From assembly GCA_902623175.1 (NCBI GenBank), contig CACNSR010000006.1, forward strand, positions 52,224-116,223: 64,000 nt of DNA. The letters run 5' to 3'. Positions 26,585 through 34,892 of this stretch are shown piece by piece. The stretch's first letter is position 1. Each line of letters opens with the position of its first letter. The position numbers and the translations under genes are program-made. This stretch comes from Halieaceae bacterium. Lineage in GTDB: Bacteria; Pseudomonadota; Gammaproteobacteria; Pseudomonadales; Halieaceae. The notes beneath the pieces are model-generated. The model was not told the origin of the DNA and did no database searches. It saw only the letters and a program-made list of their open reading frames with translations.

Positions 26585-27928
26585 TCAGATCAATCCGGTA
26601 ACGAGAATCACGGCCACTGCCGGCACAACGATTAATCGGGTGAGCCCGCGCCAGGGTCCATACCACTGAGTATCGTCCCGCAGCTCATCTGCGCTGTGGT
26701 CCGGATGCATAAACCAGCCGGTGAAGAGGGCTACCAGCAAACCCGCCATCGGCAGGAAAAGCTTGTCGTAGAGTGCTTCGGTGAATTCATTGAAGTTCAT
26801 GCCAAGCAGACGGTAGTCCTCCCAGGTGTTGTAGCTGAGCACTGAAATCACACTCAGACAGGTCACTGAACCCACCACTAAAATCGTGCTGCGTTGCCGG
26901 GTGGTACCCAGTTTCTCTTTGGTCCAGCTGGTCACGCTCTCCAAAAGACCCACCATCGACGTCACACCAGCCACCGCCAACATCACGAAGAACAGCACGG
27001 CAAATACTGCGCCACCGGGCATTTGCGAAAATGCCACCGGCAAAGTCTGAAAAATGAGTCCCGGACCGCTCGCCATATCGAGACCGAAATGGAAGACCGC
27101 GGGGAAGACAACGAAACCGGCCAGCAGCGCGATGAAAGTATCCGCCAACACAATCGTGCCGGCCCCGCGAGCAATGGAGAAATCTTTCGGCAGGTAAGCG
27201 CCGTAGGTCATCATGCCGCCCATGCCCACGCCAATGGAGAAAAAAGCCTGTCCCACTGCCGCGAGAAAGGTAGCGCCGGTGACCTTGCTGAAATCTGGCG
27301 TGAACAACCACTTTAGTGTCTCGATAAAGCCGCCGGCAAAATAGTTGTAGACACTCAGCCCCACCAGTAACGAGAACATCAGCGGCATCATGATTGTCAC
27401 AGCGCGCTCAATGCCGGCGGTCACACCGGCATAGATGATGGTGCCGACGATCACATTGCCGATCAGAGTCCATATCACCATGGACTGGTTGTCCGCCAAC
27501 AGGCCGGCAAAGGTAGTTTCGGCGACTGCCGCGTCGAAATCAGTAAACCCTGTGAGCAGCGCGCGGCCTAGGTACCAGAGTACCCAGCCCACGACCACTG
27601 CATAGGTAATCGCAATCGTATAGGCAGTGATCACGCCCAAGCCGCCCACGACTTTCCAGCGATCGCTCCGGCCCGATTCAGTGGCAACAGCGGCCATTGA
27701 GGTGGGCGGGCTGCCACCACCCCGCCGGCCGACCAACAGTTCCGCCATCAGGCAGGGAATGCCAATCGCGACAGCACACAACAAGTAGATCACCACGAAG
27801 GCGCTACCACCGTTCTCGCCTGTTACGTACGGGAAACGCCAGATATTGCCAAGACCGACAGCGAAGCCCACCGACGCCATAATGAAAGCGAACCGGCTGG
27901 ACCAAACCGCATTTCCCGTTGCCGTCAT
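26585..27928 (-). CDS. Sodium-dependent transporter, NSS (SNF) family
   Basis: A 447-residue sodium-coupled amino-acid or amine transporter. It starts with SSRFAFIMASVGFAVGLGNI, then WRFPYVTGENGGSAF, the NSS helix 1 signature with sodium-site residues, and has eleven to twelve helices. AAVGQAFFSIGVGMGGMMTY (helix 6) is another family hallmark. GGAG sits well before ATG 27928. The substrate cannot be told; bacterial members carry tryptophan, tyrosine, leucine or methionine. It lies 106 bases downstream of gspN on the same strand and directly before the AGCS gene, so the pair may be co-transcribed. Confidence 0.93.
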   Translation of the reverse strand: MTATGNAVWSSRFAFIMASVGFAVGLGNIWRFPYVTGENGGSAFVVIYLLCAVAIGIPCLMAELLVGRRGGGSPPTSMAAVATESGRSDRWKVVGGLGVITAYTIAITYAVVVGWVLWYLGRALLTGFTDFDAAVAETTFAGLLADNQSMVIWTLIGNVIVGTIIYAGVTAGIERAVTIMMPLMFSLLVGLSVYNYFAGGFIETLKWLFTPDFSKVTGATFLAAVGQAFFSIGVGMGGMMTYGAYLPKDFSIARGAGTIVLADTFIALLAGFVVFPAVFHFGLDMASGPGLIFQTLPVAFSQMPGGAVFAVLFFVMLAVAGVTSMVGLLESVTSWTKEKLGTTRQRSTILVVGSVTCLSVISVLSYNTWEDYRLLGMNFNEFTEALYDKLFLPMAGLLVALFTGWFMHPDHSADELRDDTQWYGPWRGLTRLIVVPAVAVILVTGLI

Positions 27929-28034
27929 CGAAATCTCCTACCTTTTCTTGCCCCGCCAGCAACTGTCTCGCTGGCCACTGTATTGGTCATCTATCGGTGT
28001 CGAAAACTACGTAAGGTCGCATCCAGTAACAACC

Positions 28035-28784
28035 TCATAACTGGCCCTGCAACACAATTTCAAAGCCCTCGGCAGTGGGCGTCGCCAGGATCGATACCGC
28101 CCGCCGAAAACCGTCGTCTCTGGCCACGGGGCCAGTGGCACTGAGCTTGGCCGCATAGGCGTCTATCGAGAGGCTGAGATCGCCATTCAGCACCAGCGCG
28201 CCGCTCTCGGTGGCCACCTCACCCACGATGCCCAGGGCTGATCCTGCGTCACCCACAACATCAACACGATAATCACCCAGAGGTATGTAGCCGCTGTTCG
28301 CTGTCCAGACGGCATTTTGAAGATACACGGTGCCCCGCGCCCGTCGCACGGCCGCCTGCTTGACCTCGATGCGATCAAAACTACCGGACAATGTGCCGCC
28401 CAGATACAGCGGAAACATCGCGCGCAACGCGCTAGTATCGAAGTTAAAGCTGACATCGCGAAGCACCGTGAGGCCCGACAGCTCCATACCCATTCGACTG
28501 GTAAATATCTGATCGCCCCACTCGCTAGTCAGGGTCAGCGGTGAGCCCCAACCCAGTCGCCACGGCTGCAGTTGCCATTGCACGCGTCCCAATATGAGTG
28601 GCTGACCATCGATCATGATCCAGGCTCTGATGGCCCGCCCCGACCATACCGTTCCCGAGAGACCAGACAGCGTGAGCGTGGCGGGCAAAAATGCGGTGAG
28701 AACCCGTGCGGGAATCTGCGACAGCATGAGCACCGACAACACTGCGGCTGCTAGGAGGCGATGGTGTCGGATCAGCCAATTCAC
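28035..28784 (-). CDS. gspN: Type II secretion system protein N
   Basis: A 249-residue GspN, an accessory inner-membrane T2SS protein. It has one N-terminal membrane helix (LLAAAVLSVLMLSQIPARVL) and a periplasmic domain with LSGLSGTVWSG and the repeated beta-strand pattern of the family. I chose GTG 28784, one base after the gspM stop; the longer frame to 28814 overlaps gspM. It closes the gspC-N operon. Not all T2SS operons have GspN, and its exact job is unclear. Confidence 0.85.
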   Translation of the reverse strand: MNWLIRHHRLLAAAVLSVLMLSQIPARVLTAFLPATLTLSGLSGTVWSGRAIRAWIMIDGQPLILGRVQWQLQPWRLGWGSPLTLTSEWGDQIFTSRMGMELSGLTVLRDVSFNFDTSALRAMFPLYLGGTLSGSFDRIEVKQAAVRRARGTVYLQNAVWTANSGYIPLGDYRVDVVGDAGSALGIVGEVATESGALVLNGDLSLSIDAYAAKLSATGPVARDDGFRRAVSILATPTAEGFEIVLQGQL

Positions 28785-28785
28785 T

Positions 28786-29250
28786 TCAGGTACCCGCCAC
28801 TCTGAAAGTAGCATTCACACCGCCACTGCGGCCCGCACTGCTGACCGAGGCGTCCAGCACGGCTAGGCCCGATACGCCCTCTATCTGCTCAAGAAACTGC
28901 AACAGATTGTCGAAGGCCACGCCCTCAAAGCGAATTTGCACCTCACCTCGGCTATTAGGTTGCAGTCGCTTCACAGCGAGGCCATTGGCTTCACTGGCTT
29001 GACTGAGAGTGCGGGTCAGATTGACTTTCTGATCGCCGCCGCCTGCGCGCAACGCGGCGAGTTGCTCTACCTTGAGGTCGACGCGAATCAGCTTTTCGGC
29101 CAGCGCCTGATTACCCTGCGTCAAACGGTCCCGACGCCCATCAAGCTCGATAAAAATAAGCTGCACAAAGATCCATAGCCCCAGGGCTGCGACAAGCGCC
29201 ATCAGCGCTATCTGATCTCGACTGGGAAGCGATTCGAACCACTGACGCAT
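28786..29250 (-). CDS. gspM: Type II secretion system protein M
   Basis: A 154-residue GspM, inner-membrane partner of GspL in the T2SS assembly platform. A short cytoplasmic start (MRQWFESLPSRDQ) leads into one helix (IALMALVAALGLWIFVQLIF), then a coiled-coil stretch and a small ferredoxin-like periplasmic domain (IRFEGVAFDNLLQFLEQIEG). Length and layout are as usual. It starts two bases after the gspL stop and its stop is next to the gspN GTG. Confidence 0.92.
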   Translation of the reverse strand: MRQWFESLPSRDQIALMALVAALGLWIFVQLIFIELDGRRDRLTQGNQALAEKLIRVDLKVEQLAALRAGGGDQKVNLTRTLSQASEANGLAVKRLQPNSRGEVQIRFEGVAFDNLLQFLEQIEGVSGLAVLDASVSSAGRSGGVNATFRVAGT

Positions 29251-29252
29251 GA

Positions 29253-30410
29253 TCAGGTTTCCACCCGCAGTCTCGCCACAACGCTGTCTCCGCGCGCATT
29301 GGAGCTCTCCAGGCTAGCGGGCAGCGAGCGCTGACCCAGCTGCTCCCGGACCTGCTCCACGGATTGGAAGTTGGGGGCTGACAGATTGACGCGAATCTCA
29401 CGGCCACCGCTGAAATTGACTGAGGTCAACGTGATATCAGGGACGGCACCCACCGCACCTAGCAGCGTCGCCAAGACAGGGGTGAATGCCCGGTGCTGCG
29501 CACCAGCGCCCAACTCAGCCAGCTGGCGATTGAGCTGCTTTTCCACGTCCACGACCGCACCTCTGGGATTGATGCGGCGATAGCTGTTCTGTATCGCCCG
29601 CCGCAGCTGCAGGTCCTCAGCCTTCAGTGTCTGATAATCGGCAACAGATAGCCCTGTCTTCAGGATTAATGCCACACCCAAGGCGACGGCAACCTGTTGC
29701 CAAACGCCCCACCAACGCTTTACCGGCAGTTGCGGGGCAAACTCTCCCTGTCGCAGGTCCGGGCCCGCCGGGCCAGGTTCTGCTAATAATAGCGCCTCGG
29801 AGAGCCCCCCCTGACGCCACTGCAGCTGATCGTGAAACTGCGGCGGGATAGATGCTTTGGCAGCCGCTTCATCCTGCCCGTAGGCCACCACCACGACCTG
29901 CTCTGAATCGAGACTTTCCAACAGTGCGGGCAATAGCGCGGCCTCTACTCGCGTCCCCTCGGCCTCAGCCCAACGCACGAGCACAGAATCGGATTCGAAT
30001 AACAGCGTCCACTGACCCGCGGACCAAGGCAGGCACAGCGCCTCGGTGATCCACGGTAAGTCCTTGAGCGTTTCGGGCAGTTCCTCCATCCATTCATTGA
30101 TAATGGCGCGCTTGACGACACCCACCGCCTGCAAACCGTCGCGCAGCGGGGCGTGAGCAAAATGGAGCTCGGAAACGTCCTCGAGCAGCGACTCTTCCAG
30201 CATAAACGGGAGCGCGCGTCGCAGGTGTTTCACCTCTTCAGGCGCCACCGACACGGTGAGATTTCGGACCATGTCAGACGGTAATGCCAGACAGGTGTTT
30301 TCTGGGAGGCTCACCCCGCCAGCACCCAGAGACTGGGGCGCATGGCCGGGCCGCAGCAGAAAACCCTGTCCCTGCTGCCACCGCACCACATTGAGATTCT
30401 CTGGGTTCAT
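29253..30410 (-). CDS. gspL: Type II secretion system protein L (start uncertain)
   Basis: GspL links the GspE ATPase to the inner membrane. The cytoplasmic actin-like domain covers about residues 1-235, with LRRALPFMLEESLLEDVSEL, a GspL hallmark. A helix at about 245-265 and a periplasmic ferredoxin-like domain follow. From ATG 30410 it is 385 residues, close to XcpY of Pseudomonas. The start is unclear: the frame is open upstream to GTG 30524 inside gspK, but the strong ribosome site points to ATG 30466 in another frame, an 18-codon ORF ending in TGATG at 30410. Either that is a coupled leader or an indel has broken the true N-terminus. Confidence 0.85.
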   Translation of the reverse strand: MNPENLNVVRWQQGQGFLLRPGHAPQSLGAGGVSLPENTCLALPSDMVRNLTVSVAPEEVKHLRRALPFMLEESLLEDVSELHFAHAPLRDGLQAVGVVKRAIINEWMEELPETLKDLPWITEALCLPWSAGQWTLLFESDSVLVRWAEAEGTRVEAALLPALLESLDSEQVVVVAYGQDEAAAKASIPPQFHDQLQWRQGGLSEALLLAEPGPAGPDLRQGEFAPQLPVKRWWGVWQQVAVALGVALILKTGLSVADYQTLKAEDLQLRRAIQNSYRRINPRGAVVDVEKQLNRQLAELGAGAQHRAFTPVLATLLGAVGAVPDITLTSVNFSGGREIRVNLSAPNFQSVEQVREQLGQRSLPASLESSNARGDSVVARLRVET

Positions 30411-30466
30411 CAGTAGGAGATTCGCAGCGTCAACGAGGAAGTATTGACTGACAGTGGCAGCATCAT
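30410..30466 (-). other. 18-codon ORF between gspK and gspL
   Basis: ATG 30466 overlaps the gspK stop as ATGA and has AGAGGG six bases upstream, better than any gspL start. It reads MMLPLSVNTSSLTLRISY and stops at TGA, which shares a base with the gspL ATG at 30410. Codon third positions are more GC-rich than in the gspL frame over the same stretch. It could be a translational relay. It could also be the true gspL N-terminus shifted by one base: adding a base after codon 6 would give MMLPLS joined to QYFLVDAANLLLM. Confidence 0.35.
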
Positions 30467-31584
30467 AGCTCGCCCTCTGACCGAAAAACAGCAACAGTGC
30501 GATCAGTTGTGCGGTGTAGCACACTGAACAAGTGGCGCTCCCGCTCTACTAACTCCGCCGTCGCATCCAGCAGAAACCAATCACTTCTGATATCCAGCAG
30601 TGGTTCAAGCTGTCCCATGGATTGGCCCTCGAACGCCGGATCTGCCAGCAGATCCGCGACGGTGCCGATCTCCCCTTCCCGTCGTAATTCATCGAGACGT
30701 TGGGCCTCGATCTCTGCCAACGGAGAGAGCTGGCCATCGCCGTTCACACTACGCAACACAGGCAAAGGGCAGGTGAGAATGTTCAGCCGGCCTTTCGCGT
30801 CTGGCCACGCGGTGACCAGCGGGGCCAACGCACGATAGACAGGCTCAGTCATGCCTCGCACAGCGCGCAGCTCGCTAACGCTGGCGAGCGCCCGGTTAGC
30901 CGGTAGGTAAGGGTAATCCGCGTAGCGGTAATCCCCTTCTTCAGCGCCATTCAGTCGGCGCTCGGCATCGCGATCAATGAAGTCCGTGACCGCCTCGGTC
31001 AGGGCCATCGCCTCTTCCAAAGGCAGCGACGCTTCGCCCAACGCCTGTAGCAGTCTGATGAGCATTTTCTGCGTCGCGTTCCAGCGCCTGGTGGGGTCAT
31101 CGGTAGGAGCCGTCGCAGTCTGCTGCGGCAGATTGTTAGCTGTCATGTCTTCCGCCGTATCCTTGGCGTCACTCGTCTCGTTGGCATCAGGGGTCGTCTG
31201 TCCACCGGACTGCACCTCTGCCAGTAAATTGAGATTCAGTCGCCCCTGCAGATCTTCGATCCGCCCACTCATCCAGCCACCAGCGTCCAGCGGATAAGGT
31301 GTCGGAGGCTGCGCCCAGACCTCTCCCAGGTGGTCCGCCGCGACCTCGGCTCTGGCGTCGGCGCGACTGTCTGCCTGCAGTGCGACCGCTGCCAGCTCTT
31401 CTGCGCCAATAAGATAGGCCCACGCCTGCTCCGAAAACAGTTGATGCGTTCCCCGCTGCAGGGTCAGCGTGAAATCTCGCTGCAACCCAACCATCAGCGC
31501 CGCCACCAGGGCAAATATCAACATTGCGACGACCAACGCAGCGCCGCGCTCTGCCCGGGAAGATTTACAGCGAGGGTAAGACAT
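30463..31584 (-). CDS. gspK: Type II secretion system minor pseudopilin K
   Basis: A 373-residue GspK, the large pseudopilin thought to cap the pseudopilus tip. The prepilin leader ends at RAERG, followed by the hydrophobic helix AALVVAMLIFALVAALMVGL, the PilD cleavage context; as in other GspK there is no Glu at position 5. A long alpha domain (GRIEDLQGRLNLN) and a SAM-like helical insert follow. A low-complexity stretch at about residues 130-165 (Thr, Asp and Ala rich) looks like a lineage insertion. It overlaps gspJ by 20 bases. Confidence 0.93.
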   Translation of the reverse strand: MSYPRCKSSRAERGAALVVAMLIFALVAALMVGLQRDFTLTLQRGTHQLFSEQAWAYLIGAEELAAVALQADSRADARAEVAADHLGEVWAQPPTPYPLDAGGWMSGRIEDLQGRLNLNLLAEVQSGGQTTPDANETSDAKDTAEDMTANNLPQQTATAPTDDPTRRWNATQKMLIRLLQALGEASLPLEEAMALTEAVTDFIDRDAERRLNGAEEGDYRYADYPYLPANRALASVSELRAVRGMTEPVYRALAPLVTAWPDAKGRLNILTCPLPVLRSVNGDGQLSPLAEIEAQRLDELRREGEIGTVADLLADPAFEGQSMGQLEPLLDIRSDWFLLDATAELVERERHLFSVLHRTTDRTVAVFRSEGEL

Positions 31585-32221
31585 AGGTCCTCCGCAGCTC
31601 TCCCAATCCGGCCACCTCCATCAGCACCTCTACGGCAGCCGGTGGAGAGGGCATTTGGCCCGGTTGAGACAAATCAGCGATCCAGCTGTCCTGCCAATTG
31701 CGACGGTCAATGACGTCATTGCGGTCACTCTCCACCGCCGATAAGCTGGATAAGAATCTGAGCTCAAAACGCTTAACGCCCTCCAAAATCGCGGTTTCAA
31801 CGGGTTCCGTCCCCGCCGTGCGATCGAGCACAGGAAAATAGCCGCGCCAAAGGCGCTCATCTTCAAGCCACCAGCGAACCCGCTGCAGGGTGCTGCGAGG
31901 TGCAGCAGTGGAGTTATGCCAACCGGCCCTGGTGAGCGCTAGCGGCTCCCGCGCCATCTCGCCACCCATAAGCGCTGGCACCACCTGACCAAATTCATCG
32001 ACGACGGGTCGGTTGACGACCTGACGGAGATCTCGCGACAACATTGCCAACGTTTGATTAATGTCGTGGGCACGCCCGCTCGCGCTGCGCAAGCTTTCCG
32101 CACCGGAAAGCGCAGAAGATAAACCGGTATAGGCCACCACCGAAATCAAGGTGGTGATCGCCATGGCGATAAGGACCTCTACCAGCGTGAAGCCCCGAGC
32201 AGGTGCGTTACCGCGCGCCAT
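31565..32221 (-). CDS. gspJ: Type II secretion system minor pseudopilin J
   Basis: A 218-residue GspJ, part of the pseudopilus tip with GspI and GspK. The prepilin site is ARGFTLVEVLIAMAITTLIS (cleavage after Gly, Glu at +5). LRQVVNRPVVDEFG and LQRVRWWLEDERLWRGYFPV are GspJ-like. ATG 32221 is chosen because it places the leader nine residues before the cleavage site; the frame extends to 32425 only as overlap with gspI. It overlaps the end of gspI by 14 bases. Confidence 0.93.
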   Translation of the reverse strand: MARGNAPARGFTLVEVLIAMAITTLISVVAYTGLSSALSGAESLRSASGRAHDINQTLAMLSRDLRQVVNRPVVDEFGQVVPALMGGEMAREPLALTRAGWHNSTAAPRSTLQRVRWWLEDERLWRGYFPVLDRTAGTEPVETAILEGVKRFELRFLSSLSAVESDRNDVIDRRNWQDSWIADLSQPGQMPSPPAAVEVLMEVAGLGELRRTYVLPSL

Positions 32222-32651
32222 TGGATCGCTCCTGGGCGAGGTAACCATCGAGGGTATGAATGGGTGACGCCTCCCCATCCTCCCGGTCGGACACCATAAT
32301 TTCATAACGGAAGAAACCGGGGACTTCCGTCTCCATCCCCTCGCTCCACCAATACCAACTGCGTCCCGCCAACTCCTCAATGCCCGAAATTCGCCCGGTT
32401 TGCAGCGAGCCTTTTGCGCCAACAACCAAGCGTAGCTCGGCCAGGCGATTGGCCGCGACCCACTGTGCGTGGGTACGGTCCTCGAGGTAGCGTAATCCGT
32501 CTAACTGCTGCGACAGTGTGACCAGCAGCGCGGGCAGGGCAACCGCCACGACCGCCAGCGCCACCATGACCTCGACGAGGGTGAAGCCGAGAAACGTCCT
32601 AGGTGCAAACGAACGAGTGGTTTCGCCGCGTAAGGGGTCAGTCCTCGGCAT
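32208..32651 (-). CDS. gspI: Type II secretion system minor pseudopilin I
   Basis: A 147-residue GspI. The leader of about 22 residues is rather long, followed by LGFTLVEVMVALAVVAVALP with Gly-Phe cleavage and Glu5. A soluble domain follows with RTHAQWVAANRLAELRL, typical of the family. ATG 32651 lies 14 bases inside the end of gspH. GspI starts the minor-pseudopilin tip complex with J and K. Confidence 0.92.
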   Translation of the reverse strand: MPRTDPLRGETTRSFAPRTFLGFTLVEVMVALAVVAVALPALLVTLSQQLDGLRYLEDRTHAQWVAANRLAELRLVVGAKGSLQTGRISGIEELAGRSWYWWSEGMETEVPGFFRYEIMVSDREDGEASPIHTLDGYLAQERSNGAR

Positions 32652-33201
32652 CGACCCTGCCTCGGGGCATCAGCGTCATTCGGCCTAAAAGATCCCACTC
32701 CAACCGGTACAGCAGCTCACCAGTCCGTCGATCCAGCCACTCCAGTGAGCCCGGTGTCATCTCGCCACCTGCCCAGGCAACGATCTGTGGCGAAGGATTC
32801 AGGTCGGGGTCATAGGACAGGAGCTCGACCTCGGGTTGGCCCGTCAGATCGAGCCGGAGCTCATAACCAGTCGAAAACGCTAACCGCTCGAACACCTCCG
32901 CGCTGCCGCGGGGCGCTGCCCAACCCTGCTCAAATCGTCTCAACCAGATGCCCTCATAACCCGGAGCTTCGACGTCACTCTCCTGAGCAATGAACAGTCC
33001 ATGGTCAGCAGCAGACAAGCCCGCCTCGGCGCTGGAAAACGCCAGCAGTCCAGCGAGGTGGCGGACTTCACTCTCGAGCTCCAGCTCCGCGCCGCCCCGG
33101 CCCACGTTGAGACTAACCACGCCGGTCAGCAACACAATCACAAATACCGCGACCAGTAGTTCAATCAGGGTGAAACCGCCTTGGCTACCAGTGAGCCTCA
33201 T
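32638..33201 (-). CDS. gspH: Type II secretion system minor pseudopilin H
   Basis: A 187-residue GspH. MRLTGSQGGFTLIELLVAVF gives a short leader, Gly-Phe cleavage and Glu5. LAGLLAFSSAEAGLSAADHGL follows, a GspH pattern. AAGGA lies five bases upstream of ATG 33201, which decides the start; the frame runs on to 33366 without any family resemblance. It begins 29 bases after the gspG stop, the widest gap in the secretion operon. Confidence 0.92.
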   Translation of the reverse strand: MRLTGSQGGFTLIELLVAVFVIVLLTGVVSLNVGRGGAELELESEVRHLAGLLAFSSAEAGLSAADHGLFIAQESDVEAPGYEGIWLRRFEQGWAAPRGSAEVFERLAFSTGYELRLDLTGQPEVELLSYDPDLNPSPQIVAWAGGEMTPGSLEWLDRRTGELLYRLEWDLLGRMTLMPRGRVDAED

Positions 33202-33230
33202 CGAACCGTCCTTGTCCGAGCGCCCAGGGC

Positions 33231-33662
33231 TCAGCCGCTTGTCTGATTCCAGTTGCCAATATCGGCGTTCTGGCCTTCCCCACCTGGCAATCCGTCGGCG
33301 CCCATCGAATAGATGTCCGCCTCCCGATATTCCCCCGGCGACAGGTACAGGTACGCCCGACCCCACGGATCCATTGGCAGTTCGGCCAGATAACCGCCCT
33401 GCTTGAAATTGCGCGGCTCGGGCTCCAGCGAGGTGGGCGTCACCAGCGCCTCGAGCCCCTGCTCGGTGGTGGGATAGACGTAATTATCCAACCGATAGAT
33501 CTTCAACGCCGTCTCAATAGACTTAAAGTCAGCCTGCACTTTTTGGATGCGGGCGTCATCGGCACTGTTGAGCACGGTAGGCGCGACCACGCTGATCAAC
33601 AACCCCATGATGACCAGCACGACCAAAATTTCGATCAATGAAAAACCGCTCTGTTTCGTCAT
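33231..33662 (-). CDS. gspG: Type II secretion system major pseudopilin G
   Basis: The 143-residue main subunit of the pseudopilus. KQSGFSLIEILVVLVIMGLL gives the prepilin cleavage site and Glu5. Then ALKIYRLDNYVYPTTEQGLE and LPMDPWGRAYLYLSPGE follow, and the C-terminal ADIYSMGADGLPGGEGQNAD forms the calcium-binding loop. All are textbook GspG features. The leader is cleaved and methylated by the prepilin peptidase encoded at 52739. Confidence 0.97.
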   Translation of the reverse strand: MTKQSGFSLIEILVVLVIMGLLISVVAPTVLNSADDARIQKVQADFKSIETALKIYRLDNYVYPTTEQGLEALVTPTSLEPEPRNFKQGGYLAELPMDPWGRAYLYLSPGEYREADIYSMGADGLPGGEGQNADIGNWNQTSG

Positions 33663-33668
33663 GGCTGC

Positions 33669-34889
33669 TTACCTCACCATCGTATTCAAATCAAAAATCG
33701 GGAGCAGAATGGCAAGCACAATAGTCAGCACCAGTCCTCCCATAAAGACCACCATCGCAGGTTCGAATAACCCCATGATAGTGCCCAATGTCATTTCCAG
33801 TTCGCGTTCCTGATTCAGCGCGGAGCGCTCCAACATGGTCTCCAGGTCCCCACTGGCTTCTCCCGAGGCCACCATGTGCACCATCATCGGTGGGAAAAAT
33901 GTCTCCTGAGAAAGCGCCCAGCTGAGACCTGCGCCCTCTTGGACCGCTACGGATACCGCGGCGCTGGCTTCGCGGAGCACCAGATTCGTCATCACAGCAC
34001 CCGCAATGCGCAGGGCGTGGATTAAGGGCACGCCCGACGCCATGAGAATACTGAGCGTCGAGGCGAACCGTGCACTGTCCAGCGCGACCAGCACCCCGCG
34101 CAGACCGGGGACGCGAAGCAAAAGCTGGTGCCAGCGCTTGCGCCGACCGGGGTGTTGCAGCAGGCGTCGAGACGACATCACCCCCGCGACCAACAACAAT
34201 AGGCAATACAGCGTATAAGCGCGCATGAAGTCGCTGACCCAGATCAATCCCACCGTAAGCGGTGGCAGCGCCTTTTTGGAATGCGCAAAGATGCCCACCA
34301 GCTCTGGGACCACGAATATCATTAGCGCCGAAACCACCGCCACCGCCACCGCAATCAGTACAAACGGATAGATGAGCGCAATCTGTAATTTTTGCGCCGT
34401 GTGCTGGCGTGTCTCTGTGTAATGCGCCAATTGCTCTAGCACCGGCGCCAGCTGGCCCGCCTCCTCGCCCGCATTCACCATCGCCCGGTACATCTCGCCG
34501 AACGCTTGGGGGAACTGATTCAGCGCGTGTGCCAGCGTGTGACCCTCGGCCACCTTCGAGCGGACCTGCAGCATCATGGATTTAATCGCGGGCTTGCGAC
34601 TCTGATCGGCGACTGCCTGCAGGCACTCATCCAGTGGCAGTGCCGAGGCCACTAGCGTCGCCAATTGACGCGTCAGGAGCGCCAGATCTCCAGCGCCTAA
34701 ACGCTTGGCAAACCACGGCAACCGTCGGCCTTTACCCGTCTGACCCGCGTTCGTGGCCTCTGCGACTTCTACCGGTCGCAGATGCCGCTGCCTGAGCGTC
34801 CCTCGCACCTGGCGGTCGGAGTCGCCCTCCAGCACGCCTTTGACCAGTTTGCCCTCATCGTTGAGGGCCTTGTAACGAAAGGCCGTCAT
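33669..34889 (-). CDS. gspF: Type II secretion system inner-membrane protein F
   Basis: The 406-residue polytopic platform protein of the T2SS. Two repeated GspF domains (about residues 70-195 and 270-395) are each followed by membrane helices. FRYKALNDEGKLVKGVLEGD is the usual start, and NAGEEAGQLAPVLEQLAHY and ASGEASGDLETMLERSA mark the equivalent points of each repeat. Ends in VLTIVLAILLPIFDLNTMVR. It starts three bases after gspE. The same family includes PilC, of which a dead fragment lies at 52526. Confidence 0.97.
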   Translation of the reverse strand: MTAFRYKALNDEGKLVKGVLEGDSDRQVRGTLRQRHLRPVEVAEATNAGQTGKGRRLPWFAKRLGAGDLALLTRQLATLVASALPLDECLQAVADQSRKPAIKSMMLQVRSKVAEGHTLAHALNQFPQAFGEMYRAMVNAGEEAGQLAPVLEQLAHYTETRQHTAQKLQIALIYPFVLIAVAVAVVSALMIFVVPELVGIFAHSKKALPPLTVGLIWVSDFMRAYTLYCLLLLVAGVMSSRRLLQHPGRRKRWHQLLLRVPGLRGVLVALDSARFASTLSILMASGVPLIHALRIAGAVMTNLVLREASAAVSVAVQEGAGLSWALSQETFFPPMMVHMVASGEASGDLETMLERSALNQERELEMTLGTIMGLFEPAMVVFMGGLVLTIVLAILLPIFDLNTMVR

Positions 34890-34892
34890 TGA

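Noticed and set aside
27955..27975. GCCAGC/GCTGGC hairpin between gspN and the NSS transporter
   Set aside because: No U-run on either strand, so not a credible terminator; six base pairs can arise by chance.
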